Shown here piece after piece: positions 35,070 through 43,640 of a stretch of 62,374 nt of DNA (positions within the stretch are counted from its first letter, which is position 1; each line of letters opens with the position of its first letter). Source of the DNA: Streptomyces sp. ADI96-02 (GTDB taxonomy: Bacteria; Actinomycetota; Actinomycetes; Streptomycetales; Streptomycetaceae); contig NZ_ML123034.1 of the NCBI RefSeq assembly GCF_003846185.1, forward strand, positions 998,318 to 1,060,691, in the 5' to 3' direction. The translations under genes were made by a program, and so were the position numbers. Under the pieces are notes generated by a model. That model saw nothing but the letters and a program-made list of their open reading frames with translations, made no database searches and had not been told where the DNA came from.

Positions 35070-36671
35070 TCAGGCGTCGGAGCGGTTGAGCTCCCAGAGC
35101 TGGAGTTCGGAGGTGGCGCTGATGGCCCACTCGACACCGTCGACCCCGTCGCGGGCGGCGACGTACTGCTTGGCCTGCCAGATCGGGAGGACCGGGACGT
35201 CGGTGGCGACGATGTCCTGGAGCTTCTCGTAGGTCTTGGCCGCGGCGCTGCGGTCGGCCTCGCGCCGGGACTGCGGGATGAGCACCCGCTGGGCCTCGAT
35301 CGACCGGTAGGGCGAGTTGAGGAAGTTGTTCTCGTCCAGGAAGGGCGCGGTGTAGCTGTCCGGGTCGGGGAAGTCGGGGAACCAGCCCATGCCGTAGGCC
35401 GCGTAGTCGCCGCGCTTCTGCTCCGGCCGGAACTGCGCCCACTTCTCGCCCTCGACGGAGACGTCGAAGAGGCCGGAGGCGTTGAGCTGCCGCTGGAGCG
35501 CTCGGAATTCGTCGGCGGTGGCGGCGCCGTAGTGGTCGGTCGTGTAATGCAGGGTGAATTTCACCGGGGTCTTGATTCCGGCTTTCCGCAGGGTTTCGGC
35601 GGCCTTGGCGGTGCTGGGCTCGCCGTATTTGTTGAAGAACGAGTTCGTGTGGCCGGTGATGCTGGACGGAATGAGCGAGTAGAGCGGTTCCGCCGTGCTG
35701 CCGTAGACCTTGCCGGCGATCTCGCCTCGGTCGACGATCTGCGCGATGGCCTGCCGTACGGGCTTGCTGACCACGGGGTTCTTCGTGTTGAAGCCGAGGT
35801 AGCTGATGGCCAGGCTCGGCATCTCGGTGAGCTCGACGCCGTCCTTCGGCTTCACGAGCATGGCGCTGGCCTGCTCGGGCGACATGGCCCGGGTCATCAT
35901 GTCGATGCTGCCCTCGTCCATCGCCTTGCCCATCGCCTTCGCGTCGGGGAAGAGGTCCAGCTCGATCTTGTCGTTGAGGACCTTCAGCGACCCCTTGTAC
36001 GAGGGGTTGCGGGTGAGCTCGATGCGGACCACCCGGTCGCCCTCGGCCTCGGGCTTCATGGTGTACGGGCCGGAGCCGTCGATCTGGAAGCCGGTGCGCC
36101 CGCCGCGTGCCGGGTACTTCCCCTTCGGCACGATGCCCGCCGCGGGGGTGGCGAGCTTGTACGGGAAGGTGGCGTCGGGGGTCCGCAGATGGAAGACGAT
36201 CTGGTCGTCGCCCTTGGTCTCGATCGTGTCGATGTTGGAGAGGAGCGCGATGGGACCGCTCTCCGCCTTGATGTCGATGACCCGCTGGATCGAGTACTTC
36301 ACGTCCTCGGCGGTGATGGGCGTGCCGTCGGCGAAGGTGAGGCCGGCGCGCAGGGTGCACCGGTAGCTCTCGTTCTCGGTGTCCGTGAAGGTGCAGCTGC
36401 GGGCGGCCTCGGGAACCGGCGCGCCGCCGCCGCGGGGGGCGATGGTGAGGGTCTGCACGGTCTGGCGCAGGACGTTCCAGAGGCCCGCCTCGTAGCCGAC
36501 GGCGGGGTCGAGCGGGGCGGGGTTGTCCTTGGAGGCCACGACCTGGTCCGTGGTGCCGACGACGATGGCGTTCTTTCCGCCGCCACCGGCGCTTTCCGTG
36601 CTGCCGCAGGCGGCGAGCACGGGTGCGAGCAGGCCGACGACGGCCGGCAGCACCAGGGTCTTGCGGTTCAT
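35070..36671 (-). CDS. ABC transporter substrate-binding lipoprotein (peptide/nickel family 5)
   Basis: The 533-residue lipoprotein has a signal peptide with lipobox LAAC (about Cys22) and the SBP_bac_5 fold: FTDTENESYRCTLRAGLTFADG near residue 90, GPYTMKPEAEGDRVV and MGWFPDFPDPDSYTAP. These proteins capture oligopeptides, nickel or similar ligands. No permease or ATPase gene is adjacent, so it is an orphan binding protein. ATG MNRKTLVL is preferred over the upstream ATG MRENVQ because GGGAGAA lies before it. Inverted repeats lie upstream (36840-36859 and 36891-36924). Confidence 0.9.
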   Translation of the reverse strand: MNRKTLVLPAVVGLLAPVLAACGSTESAGGGGKNAIVVGTTDQVVASKDNPAPLDPAVGYEAGLWNVLRQTVQTLTIAPRGGGAPVPEAARSCTFTDTENESYRCTLRAGLTFADGTPITAEDVKYSIQRVIDIKAESGPIALLSNIDTIETKGDDQIVFHLRTPDATFPYKLATPAAGIVPKGKYPARGGRTGFQIDGSGPYTMKPEAEGDRVVRIELTRNPSYKGSLKVLNDKIELDLFPDAKAMGKAMDEGSIDMMTRAMSPEQASAMLVKPKDGVELTEMPSLAISYLGFNTKNPVVSKPVRQAIAQIVDRGEIAGKVYGSTAEPLYSLIPSSITGHTNSFFNKYGEPSTAKAAETLRKAGIKTPVKFTLHYTTDHYGAATADEFRALQRQLNASGLFDVSVEGEKWAQFRPEQKRGDYAAYGMGWFPDFPDPDSYTAPFLDENNFLNSPYRSIEAQRVLIPQSRREADRSAAAKTYEKLQDIVATDVPVLPIWQAKQYVAARDGVDGVEWAISATSELQLWELNRSDA

Positions 36672-36839
36672 CTGGACGTTCTCCCTCATCCCGGCAGGTG
36701 AGGAATCGAGATTAGTGGGCGCTGCCGACCGGGCCGACCGCCGCGTGCGGCCTGCGCATTCCCCCGACTACCGGGAGCTACGGCATATGACAGCGATATA
36801 GGACAGCTCCACCGATCTCAGCGGGACGCCTGGAAGCCC

Positions 36840-36924
36840 CGGGTGAGAAAGCTCACCCGCAATCACTCTTCGCTTATGCGCGATGCTTCGCCGTACGTTC
36901 ACAGGACAGCACGGAAACGTACGG
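36840..36924. promoter_or_regulatory. Two inverted repeats in the 306-base gap before the ABC solute-binding gene
   Basis: CGGGTGAG with CTCACCCG (36840-36847 and 36852-36859) encloses 4 bases. CCGTACGTT with AACGTACGG (36891-36899 and 36916-36924) encloses 16 bases. The second could terminate the HAD gene, which ends at 36978 on the - strand. Either could be an operator for the solute-binding gene. I see no gene in the gap. Confidence 0.5.
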
Positions 36925-36977
36925 AACGGGGAGAGGTCTTCGCCCTTCATTCACAAGCGCGCGCCCAGAGCGGCCGG

Positions 36978-37679
36978 TCAGCCCGTTCCGGTGATGAGCC
37001 CGCGCAGGAACGCCAGGTCGACCTCTTCCAGGGAGGAGACGACGACGCGTCCGGTGGCGGGGGCGATCGGCGCGACCGAGGGGACGGCGACGACCCGGCA
37101 GCCGGCGGCCTCGGCGGCGGCGACGCCGGTCGCGGTGTCCTCGATGACGGCGCAGCGCCACGGGTCGGCGCCGAAGCCCGCCGCGGCGGTGAGGTAGGGC
37201 TCCGGGTCGGGCTTGGTCCGGGTCACCTCGTCTCCGGCGACCGTGAGCGCGAAGTGGTGGTGGCCCACCGAGTCCAGCACCCGGTCGATGATCCGGCGGT
37301 GCGAGGCGGAGACGAGGGCGGCGGGCACCTCGCAGGCGGCCAGTTCGGCGAGGAGCCGTCCGGCGCCGGGCATCAGGGGCACGCCGCGGGTGATGCGCTT
37401 CTCGAAGCCGTCGTTGAGCAGCACGGTCAGCTCGTCCAGCCGGATGTCGGCGCCGGTGGCCTCGATGAGGTATCCGGCGCTGCGGGCCATCGGACCGCCG
37501 ACGACCACGTCCCGCCAGGACTCCTGCAGAGGGTGGCCCAGTGCGGCGAAGACCTCCCTCTCGACGTCCCACCAGAAGCCCTCCGTATCCACGAGGGTTC
37601 CGTCCATGTCGAGAAGGACCGCCTGCAGTGCGGCGCCTTCGGCCGTGCGGGTCAAGGACGCGGGGACCGTACTGGTCAT
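36978..37679 (-). CDS. HAD-family phosphatase
   Basis: The 233-residue protein has DMDGTLVDTEG near residue 22 with both HAD nucleophile Asp residues, a SASHRRIIDRV helix, KPDPEPYLTAAA and VIEDTATGVAAAEAAG. This is the subfamily I phosphatase layout (phosphoglycolate-phosphatase-like). The substrate is unknown. The ATG has a GAAGGTG site. It is about 200 bases downstream of metH on the same strand, and an operator-like site lies between them. Confidence 0.88.
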   Translation of the reverse strand: MTSTVPASLTRTAEGAALQAVLLDMDGTLVDTEGFWWDVEREVFAALGHPLQESWRDVVVGGPMARSAGYLIEATGADIRLDELTVLLNDGFEKRITRGVPLMPGAGRLLAELAACEVPAALVSASHRRIIDRVLDSVGHHHFALTVAGDEVTRTKPDPEPYLTAAAGFGADPWRCAVIEDTATGVAAAEAAGCRVVAVPSVAPIAPATGRVVVSSLEEVDLAFLRGLITGTG

Positions 37680-37744
37680 CCGGCACACCTTCCGTAGGGA
37701 CGAGAAGGCCGGCCGCCATTCCCGCATGGGGAGAGCGACCGGCC

Positions 37745-37765
37745 TGCACTGGACCGACCAGTGTA
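37745..37765 (-). promoter_or_regulatory. Operator-like inverted repeat upstream of the HAD gene
   Basis: CACTGG (37747-37752) and CCAGTG (37758-37763) are separated by 5 bases; flanking T and A extend the match. On the - strand it overlaps a TACACT -10-like hexamer about 85 bases before the HAD start. Confidence 0.4.
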
Positions 37766-37879
37766 CGACGTGTCCGGCCGGCGCGCGCGAACGGCGCGGA
37801 ACCGCGCGGCGAGGAACCGGTGGCGCGCGGGTCCCGGCGGACGTCCCGGGGGCCTGTCCGGGAGGGTGCCCGGCGGTCC

Positions 37880-40800
37880 CTACCGGGCGTTGAAGTACTT
37901 CGCCTCGGGGTGGTGGATGACGATCGCGTCGGTGGACTGCTCCGGGTGGAGCTGGAACTCCTCGGAGAGGTGGACGCCGATCCGCTCGGGCTGGAGGAGG
38001 TCGGCGATCTTGGCCCGGTCCTCCAGGTCCGGGCAGGCGCCGTAGCCGAGGGAGAAGCGCGCACCGCGGTACTTCAGCGCGAACATGTCCTCGACGTCCG
38101 CCGGGTCCTCCCCGCCGAAGCCCAGCTCGCCGCGGACCCGCGCGTGCCAGTACTCGGCCAGCGCCTCGGCCAGCTGGACGGACAGGCCGTGCAGCTCCAG
38201 GTAGTCCCGGTAGGAGTCGGCTGCGAACAGCTCGGCGGTGGCCTCGCCGATCTTCGAGCCGACGGTGACGACCTGGAGGCCGATCACGTCCCGCTCGCCG
38301 GACTCCTCGGGGCGGAAGAAGTCCGCGAGGCACAGGCGGCGGCCCCGGCGCTGGCGGGGGAAGGTGAAGCGGGTGCGCTCGGAGCCGTCCTCGTGGAGCA
38401 GGATCAGGTCGTCGCCCTTGGAGACGCACGGGAAGTAGCCGTAGACGACGGCCGCCTCCAGCAGGTTCTCGGTGTGGAGCTTGTCCAGCCAGCCGCGCAG
38501 ATGCGGCCGGCCCTCGGTCTCCACCAGCTCCTCGTACGTCGGCCCGTCGCCGGTACGGGCCTGCTTCAGGCCCCACTGGCCCTTGAAGAGGGCGCCTTCG
38601 TCGAGCCAGGAGGCGTACTCCTTGAGCTGGATGCCCTTGACGACCCGGGTGCCCCAGAACGGCGGCTCGGGCACCGGGTTGTCGATCCGGACGTCGGAGC
38701 GGACGCCCGCCTCGGGCTCGTCCGCCTCGGTCACCGGGGCGTCGCGCTTGGGCACCCGCCGCTGCTTCAGCTCCGGCAGCGCCGCTCCCGGGACGCCGCG
38801 CTTGACCGCGATCAGCGCGTCCATCAGCCGCAGCCCCTCGAAGGCGTCGCGGGCGTAGCGCACCTCGCCCTCGTAGATCTCGTGGAGGTCCTGTTCCACG
38901 TAGGCGCGGGTCAGGGCGGCGCCGCCGAGGATCACCGGGTAGTCGGCGGCCATGTTGCGCTGGTTGAGCTCCTGAAGGTTCTCCTTCATGATCACGGTGG
39001 ACTTGACCAGCAGGCCGGACATGCCGATCACATCGGCGCGGTGCTCCTCGGCGGCCTCCAGGATCGCGGAGACCGGCTGCTTGATGCCGAGGTTGACGAC
39101 GTTGTAGCCGTTGTTGGACAGGATGATGTCGACGAGGTTCTTGCCGATGTCGTGGACGTCGCCGCGGACGGTGGCGAGGACGATGGTGCCCTTGCCGTCG
39201 TCGTCGGTCTTCTCCATGTGCGGCTCCAGATGGGCCACCGCGGTCTTCATGACCTCGGCGGACTGGAGGACGAACGGCAGCTGCATCTGGCCGGAGCCGA
39301 ACAGCTCGCCGACCACCTTCATGCCCGCGAGCAGCGTGTTGTTGACGATGTCGAGGGCGGGCGTGTCCTGAAGGGCCTCGTCGAGGTCGGCCTCCAGGCC
39401 GTTCTTCTCGCCGTCGATGATGCGGCGCTGGAGCCGTTCGTCGAGAGGGAGGGCGAGGAGTTCCTCGGCCTTCCCCGCCTTCATCGACTTCATGTTGACG
39501 CCCTCGAACAGCTCCATGAGCTTCTGGAGGGGGTCGTAGCCCTCGCTGCGGCGGTCGTAGATCAGGTCCAGGGCGGTCTTGACCTGCTCCTCCTCCAGCC
39601 GGGCGATCGGCAGGATCTTGGAGGCGTGCACGATGGCGGAGTCCAGGCCGGCCTTGACGCACTCGTCGAGGAAGACGGAGTTCAGCACGACGCGGGCGGC
39701 CGGGTTGAGGCCGAAGGAGATGTTGGACAGGCCCAGGGTGGTCTGGACGTCGGGGTGGCGCTTCTTGAGTTCGCGGATGGCGCCGATGGTGGCGATTCCG
39801 TCGCCGCGGGACTCCTCCTGACCGGTGCAGATGGTGAAGGTCAGGGTGTCGATGAGGATGTCGGACTCGTGGATGCCCCAGTTGCCGGTGAGGTCCTCGA
39901 TGAGCCGCTCGGCGATGGCGACCTTGTGCTCGACGGTACGGGCCTGGCCCTCCTCGTCGATGGTCAGGGCGATCAGGGCGGCGCCGTGCTCGGAGGCCAG
40001 CGCGCTGACCTTGGCGAAGCGGGACTCGGGGCCGTCGCCGTCCTCGTAGTTGACCGAGTTCAGCACGGCGCGCCCGCCGAGCTTCTCCAGGCCGGCGCGC
40101 AGCACGGGCAGTTCGGTGGAGTCCAGCACGATCGGCAGGGTGGAGGCGGTGGCGAAGCGTCCGGCCAGCTCCGCCATGTCGGCGACGCCGTCACGGCCGA
40201 CGTAGTCGACGCAGAGGTCGAGCATGTGCGCGCCCTCGCGGATCTGGTCGCGGGCCATCTCGACGCAGTCGTCCCAGCGGGCCTCCAGCATCGCCTCGCG
40301 GAACTTCTTGGAGCCGTTGGCGTTGGTCCGCTCGCCGATCGCCATGTACGAGGTGTCCTGGCGGAACGGGACGCTCTGGTAGAGCGAGGCGGCGCCCGGT
40401 TCGGGGCGCGGCCGCCGTTCGGCGGGGGTCAGGCCGCGGACGCGCTCGACGACCTGGCGCAGGTGCTCGGGGGTCGTGCCGCAGCAGCCGCCGACGAGCG
40501 AGAGCCCGTACTCGTGGACGAAGGTCTCCTGGGCGTCCGCCAGTTCGCCGGGTCCGAGCGGGTAGTGCGCGCCGTCCTTGCCGAGGACGGGCAGACCGGC
40601 GTTGGGCATGCAGGAGAGCGGGATGCGGGAATGCCGGGCGAGGTAGCGCAGGTGCTCGCTCATCTCGGCGGGGCCGGTGGCGCAGTTGAGGCCGATCATG
40701 TCGATGCCCAGCGGTTCCAGGGCCGTCAGCGCCGCGCCGATCTCCGAGCCCAGGAGCATCGTCCCGGTCGTCTCCACGGTCACCGAGCAGATCAGCGGGA

Positions 40801-41392
40801 GGCTGGTGCCGGTGGCCTCCAGGGCGCGCCGGGCCCCGATGACCGAGGCCTTGGTCTGGAGCAGGTCCTGGGTCGTCTCCACCAGCAGGGCGTCGGCGCC
40901 GCCGGCGATCATGCCCTCGGCGTTCCGCTGGTAGGCGTCGCGGAGCTTCGTGTACGGGGCGTGTCCCAGGGTCGGCAGCTTGGTGCCGGGCCCCATGGAG
41001 CCGAGCACCCAGCGCTGCTGCCCGGTCGAGGCGGTGAACTCGTCGGCGACCTCGCGGGCGATCCGGGCCCCGGATTCGGAGAGCTCGTACACCCGCTCGG
41101 GGATGTCGTACTCGCCGAGGGCGGCGAGGTTGGCGCCGAAGGTGTTCGTCTCGACGCAGTCCACGCCGACCGCGAAGTACTCCTCGTGGACGCGGCGCAC
41201 GATGTCGGGGCGGGTGATGTTCAGGATCTCGTTGCAGCCTTCGAGGTTCTCGAAGTCCTCAAGGGTGGGGTCCTGCGCCTGGAGCATGGTGCCCATGGCG
41301 CCGTCGGCCACCACCACCCTGGTGGCGAGTGCGTCGCGCAGGGCGTCTGCTCGGGTCCGGCTGTCAGCGGCGGATGTCGGCAACGAGGCCAT
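37880..41392 (-). CDS. metH: Cobalamin-dependent methionine synthase MetH
   Basis: The 1170-residue enzyme carries all four MetH modules. The homocysteine module has CVETNTFGAN, GLNCATGPAEM and the zinc-site GGCCGTTPEHL; the pterin module follows. The B12 module has DVHDIGKNLVDIILSNNGYN, where the His ligates cobalt. The C-terminal SAM activation domain ends RFSLGYGACPDL and EAKYFNAR. It makes methionine from homocysteine with methyl-tetrahydrofolate. The ATG at 41392 has GGGAGAT upstream. An in-frame GTG at 41452, 6 bases after TACGCT, is an alternative leaderless start that would add 20 residues. I found no cobalamin riboswitch. Confidence 0.94.
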   Translation of the reverse strand: MASLPTSAADSRTRADALRDALATRVVVADGAMGTMLQAQDPTLEDFENLEGCNEILNITRPDIVRRVHEEYFAVGVDCVETNTFGANLAALGEYDIPERVYELSESGARIAREVADEFTASTGQQRWVLGSMGPGTKLPTLGHAPYTKLRDAYQRNAEGMIAGGADALLVETTQDLLQTKASVIGARRALEATGTSLPLICSVTVETTGTMLLGSEIGAALTALEPLGIDMIGLNCATGPAEMSEHLRYLARHSRIPLSCMPNAGLPVLGKDGAHYPLGPGELADAQETFVHEYGLSLVGGCCGTTPEHLRQVVERVRGLTPAERRPRPEPGAASLYQSVPFRQDTSYMAIGERTNANGSKKFREAMLEARWDDCVEMARDQIREGAHMLDLCVDYVGRDGVADMAELAGRFATASTLPIVLDSTELPVLRAGLEKLGGRAVLNSVNYEDGDGPESRFAKVSALASEHGAALIALTIDEEGQARTVEHKVAIAERLIEDLTGNWGIHESDILIDTLTFTICTGQEESRGDGIATIGAIRELKKRHPDVQTTLGLSNISFGLNPAARVVLNSVFLDECVKAGLDSAIVHASKILPIARLEEEQVKTALDLIYDRRSEGYDPLQKLMELFEGVNMKSMKAGKAEELLALPLDERLQRRIIDGEKNGLEADLDEALQDTPALDIVNNTLLAGMKVVGELFGSGQMQLPFVLQSAEVMKTAVAHLEPHMEKTDDDGKGTIVLATVRGDVHDIGKNLVDIILSNNGYNVVNLGIKQPVSAILEAAEEHRADVIGMSGLLVKSTVIMKENLQELNQRNMAADYPVILGGAALTRAYVEQDLHEIYEGEVRYARDAFEGLRLMDALIAVKRGVPGAALPELKQRRVPKRDAPVTEADEPEAGVRSDVRIDNPVPEPPFWGTRVVKGIQLKEYASWLDEGALFKGQWGLKQARTGDGPTYEELVETEGRPHLRGWLDKLHTENLLEAAVVYGYFPCVSKGDDLILLHEDGSERTRFTFPRQRRGRRLCLADFFRPEESGERDVIGLQVVTVGSKIGEATAELFAADSYRDYLELHGLSVQLAEALAEYWHARVRGELGFGGEDPADVEDMFALKYRGARFSLGYGACPDLEDRAKIADLLQPERIGVHLSEEFQLHPEQSTDAIVIHHPEAKYFNAR

Positions 41393-41593
41393 GGATGATC
41401 TCCCAGGGATGCGACGGCTGTCGGCTTTGCGTCCTCCTCCAGGAAGGCGCACCCGGCCAGCGTAGCCGGATGGTCCGCCACGTGGTCGGAGCGTCCATGG
41501 GGCGGACTGCATGCTGTCGGTGGCACGGGGCCGCCGACCGGCCGGCGGCGACTTTCCTCCGGAAGCGGGCGGAGGTCGGCATCGACCGATAGT

Positions 41594-41612
41594 GTTCAGC
41601 ATTGTCGAACGA
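41594..41612. promoter_or_regulatory. GylR-type operator upstream of gylR
   Basis: GCATTGTCGAACGA (41599-41612) is found identically at 42633-42646 before glpF. Here GTTC (41594-41597) and GAAC (41607-41610) make an inverted pair. It lies 20 bases before the gylR ATG and just after TAGTGT (41590-41595), so it probably serves autoregulation. Confidence 0.65.
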
Positions 41613-41630
41613 GTGGAGGAGTACGGCGCG

Positions 41631-42395
41631 ATGGCCAAGAACATCCAGTCGCTGGAGCGGGCGGCGGCGATGCTGCGCCTGCTGGCGGGCGGCGAGCGCC
41701 GGCTGGGGCTCTCCGACATCGCCTCCTCGCTGGGGCTGGCCAAGGGCACCGCCCACGGGATCCTGCGCACCCTCCAGCTGGAGGGCTTCGTCGAGCAGGA
41801 CGCGGCGTCGGGGCGGTACCAGCTCGGCGCGGAGCTGCTGCGGCTGGGCAACAGCTACCTGGACGTCCACGAGCTGCGGGCCCGCGCCCTGGTCTGGACG
41901 GACGACCTGGCGCGCTCCAGCGGCGAGAGCGTGCACCTGGGCGTGCTGCACCAGCACGGCGTGCTGATCGTGCACCACGTCTTCCGGCCCGACGACAGCC
42001 GCCAGGTGCTGGAGGTGGGGGCGATGCAGCCGCTGCACTCCACGGCGCTCGGCAAGGTGCTCGCCGCCTGCGACCCGGTGGCCCACAGCGAGGCCATGGA
42101 GGCGGAGCGCCGCCCGTTCACCGCTCGCACGGTCACGGCGGCCGACGAGTTCGAGGCGGTGCTCGACCTGGTGCGGGCGCGGGGCTGGGCCGCCGACACC
42201 GAGGAGACCTGGGAGGGCGTGGCGGCCGTGGCCGCCCCCGTCCACGATCGGCGGCGGATGCCGGTGGGCGCGGTGGCGGTGACCGGCGCGGTGGAGCGGG
42301 TCAGTCCGGGCGGCGTGCTGCGGCCCGAGCTGATCGCGGCGGTACGGGACTGCGCCCGCGCGGTCTCGCGGGACCTGGGGGCCGGCCGCTTCTGA
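41631..42395 (+). CDS. gylR: GylR, IclR-family repressor of the glycerol operon
   Basis: The 254-residue protein has an N-terminal winged helix (IQSLERAAAMLRLL and GLSDIASSLGLAKGTAHGIL) and a C-terminal IclR effector domain (HLGVLHQHGVLIVHHVF and MQPLHSTALGKVLAA). Its position before glpF-glpK-glpD and the shared operator box identify it as GylR. It represses the operon and itself until glycerol or glycerol-3-phosphate is present. ATG 41631 follows GGAGGA. It is divergent from metH. Confidence 0.92.
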   Translation: MAKNIQSLERAAAMLRLLAGGERRLGLSDIASSLGLAKGTAHGILRTLQLEGFVEQDAASGRYQLGAELLRLGNSYLDVHELRARALVWTDDLARSSGESVHLGVLHQHGVLIVHHVFRPDDSRQVLEVGAMQPLHSTALGKVLAACDPVAHSEAMEAERRPFTARTVTAADEFEAVLDLVRARGWAADTEETWEGVAAVAAPVHDRRRMPVGAVAVTGAVERVSPGGVLRPELIAAVRDCARAVSRDLGAGRF

Positions 42396-42399
42396 CGGC

Positions 42400-42420
42400 G
42401 CGGGCGGCCGGGCCGCCCGC
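42400..42420 (+). terminator. Terminator after gylR
   Basis: GCGGGCGG (42400-42407) pairs with CCGCCCGC (42413-42420) around 5 bases, 4 bases after the gylR stop. It separates gylR from the glpF promoter. Confidence 0.6.
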
Positions 42421-42614
42421 CGGGCCGCCCGCCGCGCGGCCCTCTCGGCGGCGCTCCCCGTACGGTCGCCCGGACGGCCTGGACACCCACCCGCCCGGAC
42501 CGATGGACCTGGCGCACATACCCGGGCACAACCGGGCATACCGTGGATGACGGTCTCGTTCCGCACCGGATCGGTGCCACTCAACCCTTGACGCTTCCTT
42601 CACTCAAGGGAAAC

Positions 42615-42657
42615 ATTGCCGTTCAACGGTCGGCATTGTCGAACGACTAACGGCAAT
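42615..42657. promoter_or_regulatory. Glycerol operon operator upstream of glpF
   Basis: The 14-base box GCATTGTCGAACGA (42633-42646) shared with the gylR upstream region sits inside a perfect 9-base inverted repeat, ATTGCCGTT (42615-42623) and AACGGCAAT (42649-42657). The gap from gylR to glpF is 407 bases and otherwise holds a terminator and promoter sequence but no gene that I can see. Confidence 0.65.
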
Positions 42658-42802
42658 ACACGTTAGGGTGTGACAGTGCCACGGGCCGGTCAAGCCCTCA
42701 CAGGTGGGCGGCCCACGCTTCGTGGATACCCACCTGGGGCGTGAACCACCGGAGTGATCCGGCGGTTCGCTCTCACCTGGACGAAGGACAAAGGAGTCAC
42801 GG

Positions 42803-43594
42803 GTGTCCAGCTCCGACATCTTCATCGGCGAGACCATAGGTACCGCCGTCCTCATCCTGCTCGGCGCCGGCGTCTGTGCCGCCGTCACGCTGAAGCATTC
42901 GAAGGCCCGGAACGCGGGCTGGCTCGCCATCACCTTCGGGTGGGGCTTCGCCGTGCTGACCGGCGCCTATCTGGCCGGCGGCGTCTCGGGGGCCCACCTC
43001 AACCCGGCGGTCACGCTCGGCCTCGCCATCCAGGGCGGTACGGCCTGGGGCGACGTCCCCCTCTACCTCGGCTCCCAGCTGCTCGGCGCGATGATCGGCG
43101 CCGTCCTGGCGTGGGCGGTCTACTACGGGCAGTTCCGGGCCCATCTGACGGACCCGGAGATCATCGGGGCCCGGCCCACGGAGGAGGGCATGGTCGACCA
43201 GGCCGCCGCGCCGAAGGCCGGCCCCGTGCTCGGGATCTTCTCCACCGGTCCGGAGATCCGCAACGCCCCGCAGAACGTCGTCACCGAGATCATCGCCACC
43301 ACCGTGCTCGTCCTCGCGATCCTCACCCAGGGCCTCAACGCCGACGGCGACGGCCTCGGCACGCTCGGCGCGCTGATCACGGCCCTGGTGGTCGTCGGCA
43401 TCGGCCTCTCGCTCGGCGGCCCCACCGGATACGCGGTCAACCCGGTCCGCGACCTCGGCCCCCGCATCGTGCACTCCCTGCTGCCGCTGCCTAACAAGGG
43501 TGGTTCGGACTGGGGCTACGCGTGGGTACCCATCGTGGGCCCGCTCGTCGGCGGGGCCCTCGCCGGCGGGCTCTACAACCTCGCCTTCGCCTAG
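42803..43594 (+). CDS. glpF: Glycerol uptake facilitator GlpF (MIP family)
   Basis: The 263-residue membrane protein has six membrane helices. The first pore motif is NPA ([11 protein letters not shown], about residue 66). The second reads NPV ([13 protein letters not shown], about residue 213), where most members have NPA; the Arg of the selectivity filter is kept. It admits glycerol by facilitated diffusion. The GTG has AAGGAG upstream. It is first in glpF-glpK-glpD, with a 46-base gap to glpK. Confidence 0.92.
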   Translation: MSSSDIFIGETIGTAVLILLGAGVCAAVTLKHSKARNAGWLAITFGWGFAVLTGAYLAGGVSGAHLNPAVTLGLAIQGGTAWGDVPLYLGSQLLGAMIGAVLAWAVYYGQFRAHLTDPEIIGARPTEEGMVDQAAAPKAGPVLGIFSTGPEIRNAPQNVVTEIIATTVLVLAILTQGLNADGDGLGTLGALITALVVVGIGLSLGGPTGYAVNPVRDLGPRIVHSLLPLPNKGGSDWGYAWVPIVGPLVGGALAGGLYNLAFA

Positions 43595-43640
43595 CTCGCA
43601 GCCGTACCCTCCACCTCCTCACAGACTCCGGGAGCACACC

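Noticed and set aside
36768..36950. A 60-codon - strand frame upstream of the ABC binding protein
   Set aside because: It covers the inverted repeats, has no ribosome site and no domain.
41393..41630. A cobalamin or c-di-GMP riboswitch before metH
   Set aside because: The - strand leader holds GGACGCAAAGCC, which resembles one part of the GEMM motif, but the remaining conserved parts are missing and I see no B12 box.
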